This document shows positions 6,539 to 9,684 of a DNA stretch of 9,684 nt, one piece after another. A program made the translations under genes and the position numbers. This DNA is from an uncultured Lachnospiraceae bacterium (GTDB lineage: Bacteria > Bacillota > Clostridia > Lachnospirales > Lachnospiraceae). The DNA lies in NCBI GenBank assembly GCA_934359535.1, contig CAKRLN010000077.1, positions 1 through 9,684 of the forward strand. The letters run 5' to 3'. Under the pieces are notes generated by a model, which worked only from the letters and a program-made list of their open reading frames with translations, ran no database searches and was not told the DNA's origin. Numbering within the stretch: the stretch's first letter is position 1; the number at the start of each line of letters is the position of its first letter.

Positions 6539-6979
6539 ATGGGAAGAAGCCATATGGAAAAGAAAGAACAACCGAAAAGACCAGGACTTCGGCTTGTCCT
6601 CGTAAGTGCAGTGATGTATGCAGTTACGATGGCAATGCTGTTTGTTCTGGCTTTTGTGATGTATCAGATGAAGCTTCCGGCAAAGACGGCAGAGATCGTG
6701 ATTCTTTTTATTTACGTAGCAGCGGGGCTGACCGGCGGAATTCTGATGGGTGGGTATATGGGGGAACACAGGCTTCTCTGGGGACTTGCAGCAGGCGCAG
6801 TATATTTTGTGATTTTTGTGATCCTTGCACTGGCACTGAATGGCGGTATGATTTCGGATGGAGCAGGTCTGCTTCTAAGCGGCGGACTTTGCCTTGGGTC
6901 TGCCATGGCTGGTGGAATGGTGGCACCCGTTCATAAAACGGAAAAACGTTACCGTGCACGCACACCATTTGCAAAATGA
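6539..6979 (+). CDS. Four-helix membrane protein, TIGR04086/DUF3792-like
   Basis: This 146-residue integral membrane protein has a short basic N-terminus (MGRSHMEKKEQPKRP) and four hydrophobic segments at about 18-42, 49-73, 78-100 and 108-130. Gly-rich packing motifs (AGLTGGILMGGYMG, LLLSGGLCLGSAMAGGM) are followed by a basic tail. Size, topology and Gly pattern fit the small TIGR04086 (DUF3792) family of Clostridia, whose function is unknown. I chose ATG 6539 because AGGAGG lies directly upstream (spacing 4, a little tight). ATG 6554 is an alternative, and an earlier in-frame start at 6497 has no good binding site and adds a non-conserved extension. The 105-base gap after pdaA holds no terminator, so it may be read from that operon. 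Confidence 0.72.
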   Translation: MGRSHMEKKEQPKRPGLRLVLVSAVMYAVTMAMLFVLAFVMYQMKLPAKTAEIVILFIYVAAGLTGGILMGGYMGEHRLLWGLAAGAVYFVIFVILALALNGGMISDGAGLLLSGGLCLGSAMAGGMVAPVHKTEKRYRARTPFAK

Positions 6980-7006
6980 AAAAAGTTACAGGAGCGTGTG
7001 GAACAC

Positions 7007-7035
7007 TTGTCAGGGCATTTTTTATGCGGTATAAT
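7007..7035 (+). promoter_or_regulatory. Near-consensus sigma-A promoter of the GH25 gene
   Basis: TTGTCA (7007-7012), a 17-bp spacer and TATAAT (7030-7035) match the housekeeping consensus at 5/6 and 6/6 positions. Transcription would be expected to start around 7042-7043, that is, at or one to two bases before the ATG at 7044. Confidence 0.8.
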
Positions 7036-7043
7036 AAAAAATT

Positions 7044-7955
7044 ATGAAGAAATCAGTAAGAATACTTCTGGTCAGTCTTGGGATTCTGCTTATTCTTTCG
7101 GCGGCGGCTGCGATCCGCAGCCGCCTGGATAAGCGGTATGCCAGGCATGGCCAGGATATGAACCAGACAAAAGGTGAGCTGGAAGATCAGACGGAAAACG
7201 GAGAACAGATCCTTAGGTATGTAGATGCACATGGAGAATGGCATAAGACGGTGATCCGGAATGATATAGCAAAGAATGCATATGACTGGACATGCTTAAA
7301 GCAGACAGAAAACGGATTAATCTATGAAGGGGATAAGGATTATACGATCCGCAAAGGCATTGATGTTTCCTACCATCAGGGGGAGATTGACTGGAACCGG
7401 GTAAAGGCAGCCGGGTATGAGTTCGCATTTATCCGGATTGCTTACCGCGGATATGGGGAAGAGGGAACGCTTAGGGCAGACAGTATGGCACTTGCCAATA
7501 TTGACGGTGCGCGTGCAGCAGGACTTGATGTTGGGGTCTATGTTTTTTCCCAGGCGGTAAGTGAATCGGAGGCAGTAGAGGAAGCTGATTTTGTGACAGA
7601 GCTTCTGGATGGACGAAAGCTAGAGCTTCCGGTTGTGTTTGATCCGGAGCATATCGAGGGAGATGAGGCAAGAACTGATTCGGTTACCGGAGAGCAGTTT
7701 ACTGCGAATACGAAGGCATTTTGTAAGCGCATAAAAAAAGCCGGATATGAACCAATGTTTTACAGCAACATGGTATGGGAGGCAGAGGTTCTGGAGCTTG
7801 GAAAGCTTGCGAAGTATCCGATCTGGTATGCGGATTATGAGAGTGTTCCGCAGACACCGTATGCTTTCCGCTTCTGGCAGTATTCGCAGAGCGGTACCGT
7901 TGATGGGGTTGATGGAACTGTCGATCTGGATGTGGAGTTTATACAAAACGAGTAA
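7044..7955 (+). CDS. GH25-family muramidase (lysozyme), membrane-anchored
   Basis: This 303-residue protein should hydrolyse the MurNAc-GlcNAc linkage of peptidoglycan outside the membrane. It has a basic start, a TM or signal segment (about 6-24) and a polar spacer (25-100). The GH25 barrel (about 101-301) has GIDVSYHQG (D107), the DxE pair in VVFDPEHIEG (D200, E202), WYADYE (261-266), WQYSQSG (278-284) and VDLDVEF near the end. These match the family catalytic layout, so it should be active. There is no Shine-Dalgarno sequence. The preceding in-frame codon region contains a TAA at 7035-7037 overlapping the -10 box, so ATG 7044 is the first usable start, and starting further downstream would delete the membrane segment. 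It has its own strong promoter. The diguanylate cyclase gene follows after 15 nt, probably co-transcribed. Confidence 0.9.
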   Translation: MKKSVRILLVSLGILLILSAAAAIRSRLDKRYARHGQDMNQTKGELEDQTENGEQILRYVDAHGEWHKTVIRNDIAKNAYDWTCLKQTENGLIYEGDKDYTIRKGIDVSYHQGEIDWNRVKAAGYEFAFIRIAYRGYGEEGTLRADSMALANIDGARAAGLDVGVYVFSQAVSESEAVEEADFVTELLDGRKLELPVVFDPEHIEGDEARTDSVTGEQFTANTKAFCKRIKKAGYEPMFYSNMVWEAEVLELGKLAKYPIWYADYESVPQTPYAFRFWQYSQSGTVDGVDGTVDLDVEFIQNE

Positions 7956-7970
7956 AAAGGAATTGGGGAT

Positions 7971-8999
7971 ATGAGCAGGCAGAAATTTTGTCAGGAAAAA
8001 TTTGAATATTACCGGAAGATGAACCAGTGGGTTGTGATCGCGGTCAGCTGTTTATCAGTTGCATATTATTTGTCAGACTGTTATCTGATTGGACGGATGA
8101 CACTGGAAACGTTTCCAGCGCGAGCGATGGTCCTTGCACTGCTTCCGTTTTTTATCTGGCTGAATGCGCATACAAAGGATTACCGGATTATGGTTCCGGC
8201 GAGCTATCTGATGGGGCATGCGATTATGTGGGGAACGATTCTTGCGTGCAGGCATCTGGACAATCTGGAATTTGCCTGTGTCGGCTTTTTTATTATCCAG
8301 TTTATCTTTCTTGTGCTTGGAATCGGAGCTCCGATTCCGATAGCAGCGGTTGGACATGGGCTCTTGTTTTTGGATATTGCGATCGGAAATACCTTTTTGC
8401 ATTATCCGGATTATAATATGATGTTTCTGCTTGGAGTGCCGCTTTATCTTGGAATTGTTGTATTTGATATAGCAATCGAGCGGACATTTAGGGATCAGCT
8501 TAGGATGAAGTGCCAGCTTGAGGATCATTTAAAGCACGATCATCTGACTGGGGCCTATAACCGGAATATTATGGCGTCGCTTGCCGATGGGGAGCAGCAT
8601 ATTTTGGATACAAAAGGGAAAAAGCTTGCGGTTGCAATGTATGACCTGGATCATTTCAAGCTGATCAATGATAATTATGGACATACGATCGGAGATGAAG
8701 TGCTTGTAGAGGTTACAGAAGCAGTGAAATCAACGCTTCATGAGGATGAACACCTGATCCGCTGGGGTGGTGAGGAGTTTATTATCGTAATGAGAAGCAG
8801 TGAGGAGGACTTCTATGCGCATGCGGATGAGGTACGGCAGGCAGTAGAAGAGAAGAAGCTTTTAGACGGGCAGGTTACAATTTCCATCGGTGTTGCATTG
8901 TATGATGGCGGTAATTACGAGAAAACAGTCAAAAAAGCGGATATTGCGTTGTATCAGGCAAAGAATAGCGGGAGAAACCGGGTAGCAGTGTACCAGTAG
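7971..8999 (+). CDS. Membrane-bound GGDEF diguanylate cyclase
   Basis: This 342-residue enzyme should make cyclic di-GMP from two GTP. Residues about 19-168 form five or six hydrophobic segments with no recognised sensor name (MASE-like in general layout), followed by a short linker helix (169-188). The GGDEF domain (189-342) begins with DHLTGAYNRN, has metal and substrate residues in MYDLDHFKLINDNYGH (223-238), and carries an intact GGEEF active loop (266-270) in IRWGGEEF. The RxxD inhibitory site expected five residues earlier reads HEDE (257-260), so product feedback through that site is unlikely. The ATG is preceded by AAAAAGGA at about 9 nt. The gene lies 15 nt after the GH25 gene, and its stop sits within the promoter region of scfA. 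What signal it senses cannot be seen. Confidence 0.9.
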   Translation: MSRQKFCQEKFEYYRKMNQWVVIAVSCLSVAYYLSDCYLIGRMTLETFPARAMVLALLPFFIWLNAHTKDYRIMVPASYLMGHAIMWGTILACRHLDNLEFACVGFFIIQFIFLVLGIGAPIPIAAVGHGLLFLDIAIGNTFLHYPDYNMMFLLGVPLYLGIVVFDIAIERTFRDQLRMKCQLEDHLKHDHLTGAYNRNIMASLADGEQHILDTKGKKLAVAMYDLDHFKLINDNYGHTIGDEVLVEVTEAVKSTLHEDEHLIRWGGEEFIIVMRSSEEDFYAHADEVRQAVEEKKLLDGQVTISIGVALYDGGNYEKTVKKADIALYQAKNSGRNRVAVYQ

Positions 9000-9011
9000 A
9001 TGAAAAAATAC

Positions 9012-9040
9012 TTTTCATATAAGATGGAGTGTGATATAAT
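9012..9040 (+). promoter_or_regulatory. scfA promoter with extended -10
   Basis: TTTTCA (9012-9017), a 17-bp spacer and TATAAT (9035-9040), with TG one base before the -10 (TGATATAAT), make a strong extended -10 promoter. It begins 12 bases after the cyclase stop. The resulting leader of about 50 nt contains a small hairpin, GCGGA/TCCGC (9052-9056/9065-9069, 8-nt loop), and the ribosome binding site AAAGGAGA. Confidence 0.75.
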
Positions 9041-9095
9041 GCAAAGGATAGGCGGATCAGCGAGTCCGCAAAAAGAGAGAAAAGGAGAGCTTCTT

Positions 9096-9239
9096 ATGAA
9101 ACATGTAAAGACATTAAATACAAGAAAATTACAGAACACAATCAAAAAAGGCGGATGCGGTGAGTGCCAGACATCATGCCAGTCAGCATGCAAAACTTCC
9201 TGTACAGTAGGAAACCAGACTTGCGAGCAGTGCAAATAA
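9096..9239 (+). CDS. scfA: SCIFF ranthipeptide precursor (six-cysteine peptide family)
   Basis: This 47-residue ribosomally made peptide has a leader MKHVKTLNTRKLQNTIKKGG (1-20) and a Cys-rich core with the family hallmark TSCQSACKTSCTVGNQTC. Cysteines are at 21, 24, 28, 32, 36, 43 and 46, seven in all; the family is defined by six, and C46 is the likely extra one. Known SCIFF peptides are substrates of a partner radical-SAM enzyme that forms Cys-to-alpha- or beta/gamma-carbon thioether bridges, here to the Thr/Ser/Gln/Asn-rich gaps. I start it at ATG 9096, 8 nt after AAAGGAG, because the family begins MKH(I/V)KTL; an upstream in-frame ATG at 9000 lies before the promoter and is rejected. scfB follows about 105 nt downstream. 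A role in cell-cell or physiological signalling has been proposed for ranthipeptides elsewhere. Confidence 0.95.
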   Translation: MKHVKTLNTRKLQNTIKKGGCGECQTSCQSACKTSCTVGNQTCEQCK

Positions 9240-9258
9240 TTGCACCGGAAAGCTGAAT

Positions 9259-9307
9259 AATGACCATACAAACGACCGTTCGCGATGCGTGCGGTCATTT
9301 GTTCGTT
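9259..9307 (+). promoter_or_regulatory. Competing hairpins between scfA and scfB (possible attenuator)
   Basis: AATGACC (9259-9265) can pair with GGTCATT (9293-9299). Alternatively GACCG (9274-9278) pairs with CGGTC (9292-9296), with an inner CGC/GCG (9281-9283/9287-9289). The two use the same right-hand bases and so exclude each other. Only TTGTT-like bases follow, without a real U-tract. Partial termination or mRNA-end protection that keeps peptide mRNA above maturase mRNA would make sense but is inferred. Confidence 0.4.
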
Positions 9308-9344
9308 ACAGAATAAACAGAGTAGAGAAAGTGAGGATATTATA

Positions 9345-9684
9345 GTGGTTCATCAGTACAAGAACAACGGCTATGATATTGTTTTAGATGTAAACAGCGG
9401 TGCAATTCATGTTGTGGATGACATGACTTACGATGTCATTGGAATGTTTGAGGGACATTCTGCGGATGAGATCATCGCAGCTTTAAAAGACAAATATCCG
9501 GAAAATGAGCTTCGTGAAGCAATCGCGGAGGTCCAGGAATTAAAGGATAACGGGGATCTTTTCACAGAGGATGCCTATGAGAACTACATTACTGATTTTA
9601 AGAAACGCCCGACAGTTGTAAAGGCACTCTGCTTACATATTGCGCATGATTGTAACCTTGCATGCCGCTACTGCTTTGCAGAAG
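9345..9684 (+). CDS. scfB: SCIFF radical-SAM maturase, thioether-forming (3' partial)
   Basis: The first 113 residues of the enzyme that cross-links the ScfA peptide are present, and the gene runs off the window. It starts with GTG at 9345 after a GTGAGGA-type binding site, giving MVHQYKNNGYDIVLDVNSGA, a start typical of the SCIFF maturase family. The GTG at 9331 hits a stop within five codons. Residues about 1-90 form the N-terminal RiPP-recognition-like region that binds leader peptide, followed by KRPTVVKALCLHIAHDCNLACRYCFAE, in which C103, C107 and C110 form the CxxxCxxC site for the [4Fe-4S]-SAM cluster. The SPASM/auxiliary-cluster half lies beyond the edge. The gap after scfA is 105 nt, with hairpins but no convincing terminator, so it is probably in the scfA transcript. 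Confidence 0.94.
   Translation, partial: MVHQYKNNGYDIVLDVNSGAIHVVDDMTYDVIGMFEGHSADEIIAALKDKYPENELREAIAEVQELKDNGDLFTEDAYENYITDFKKRPTVVKALCLHIAHDCNLACRYCFAE

Noticed and set aside
6430..6936. A 168-codon frame rich in Cys and Arg overlapping the DUF3792-like gene
   Set aside because: It is in another frame of a gene with clear membrane-protein composition and a good AGGAGG site, has no domain, and shows the odd Cys/Ser/Arg composition typical of a shadow frame.
6980..7043. Possible terminator (GTGT/ACAC stem followed by a run of six T) after the DUF3792-like gene
   Set aside because: The stem is only 4 bp and is about 15 bases from the T run, which itself lies in the promoter spacer of the next gene.
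8027..8416. A 129-codon frame inside the cyclase gene
   Set aside because: It overlaps the membrane part of a complete GGDEF protein, lacks a binding site and matches no family.
9000..9095. Upstream ATG at 9000 in frame with scfA, giving a 79-residue peptide
   Set aside because: It lies before the scfA promoter, has no ribosome binding site and adds sequence unlike SCIFF leaders; ATG 9096 gives the standard MKHVKTL start.

Overview
The window looks like a chromosomal segment from a Gram-positive Clostridia species, most likely Lachnospiraceae. The main reasons are the SCIFF peptide with the start of its radical-SAM maturase (a Clostridia signature), a TIGR04086/DUF3792-type small membrane protein, AGGAGG-type ribosome binding sites and moderate GC content. 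All convincing genes are on the + strand. The first 166 bases are the tail of a membrane protein cut by the window edge.

Phosphate block (about 170-4440). A promoter with TTACAT hexamers at exact 11-bp steps (Pho boxes) drives a Na+/phosphate cotransporter with a C-terminal PhoU domain. It is followed by a PhoB/PhoP-type response regulator and a PhoR-type histidine kinase, and the block ends at a strong intrinsic terminator. No pstSCAB or separate phoU is present here. The gap between phoB and phoR is almost wholly filled by a 209-bp near-palindrome (2826-3034) flanked by a perfect 12-bp direct repeat. This looks like a non-autonomous mobile element with its target duplication, inserted right at the phoB stop codon.

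Cell-wall block (about 4440-7955). A membrane-anchored N-acetylmuramoyl-L-alanine amidase is followed by a PdaA-like polysaccharide deacetylase, the pairing expected for muramic-delta-lactam formation in spore cortex. A four-helix DUF3792-like membrane protein comes next. A GH25 muramidase then starts from a near-consensus promoter whose -10 box lies only 8 bases before the start codon, so its mRNA should be leaderless or nearly so.

Signalling and RiPP block (about 7971-9684). A membrane-bound diguanylate cyclase (GGEEF, no RxxD inhibitory site) is followed by its own-promoter gene scfA, encoding a 47-residue SCIFF ranthipeptide precursor with seven cysteines rather than six. After a short gap holding competing hairpins comes scfB, the radical-SAM thioether-forming maturase. 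It begins with GTG and runs off the window just after its CxxxCxxC cluster motif.
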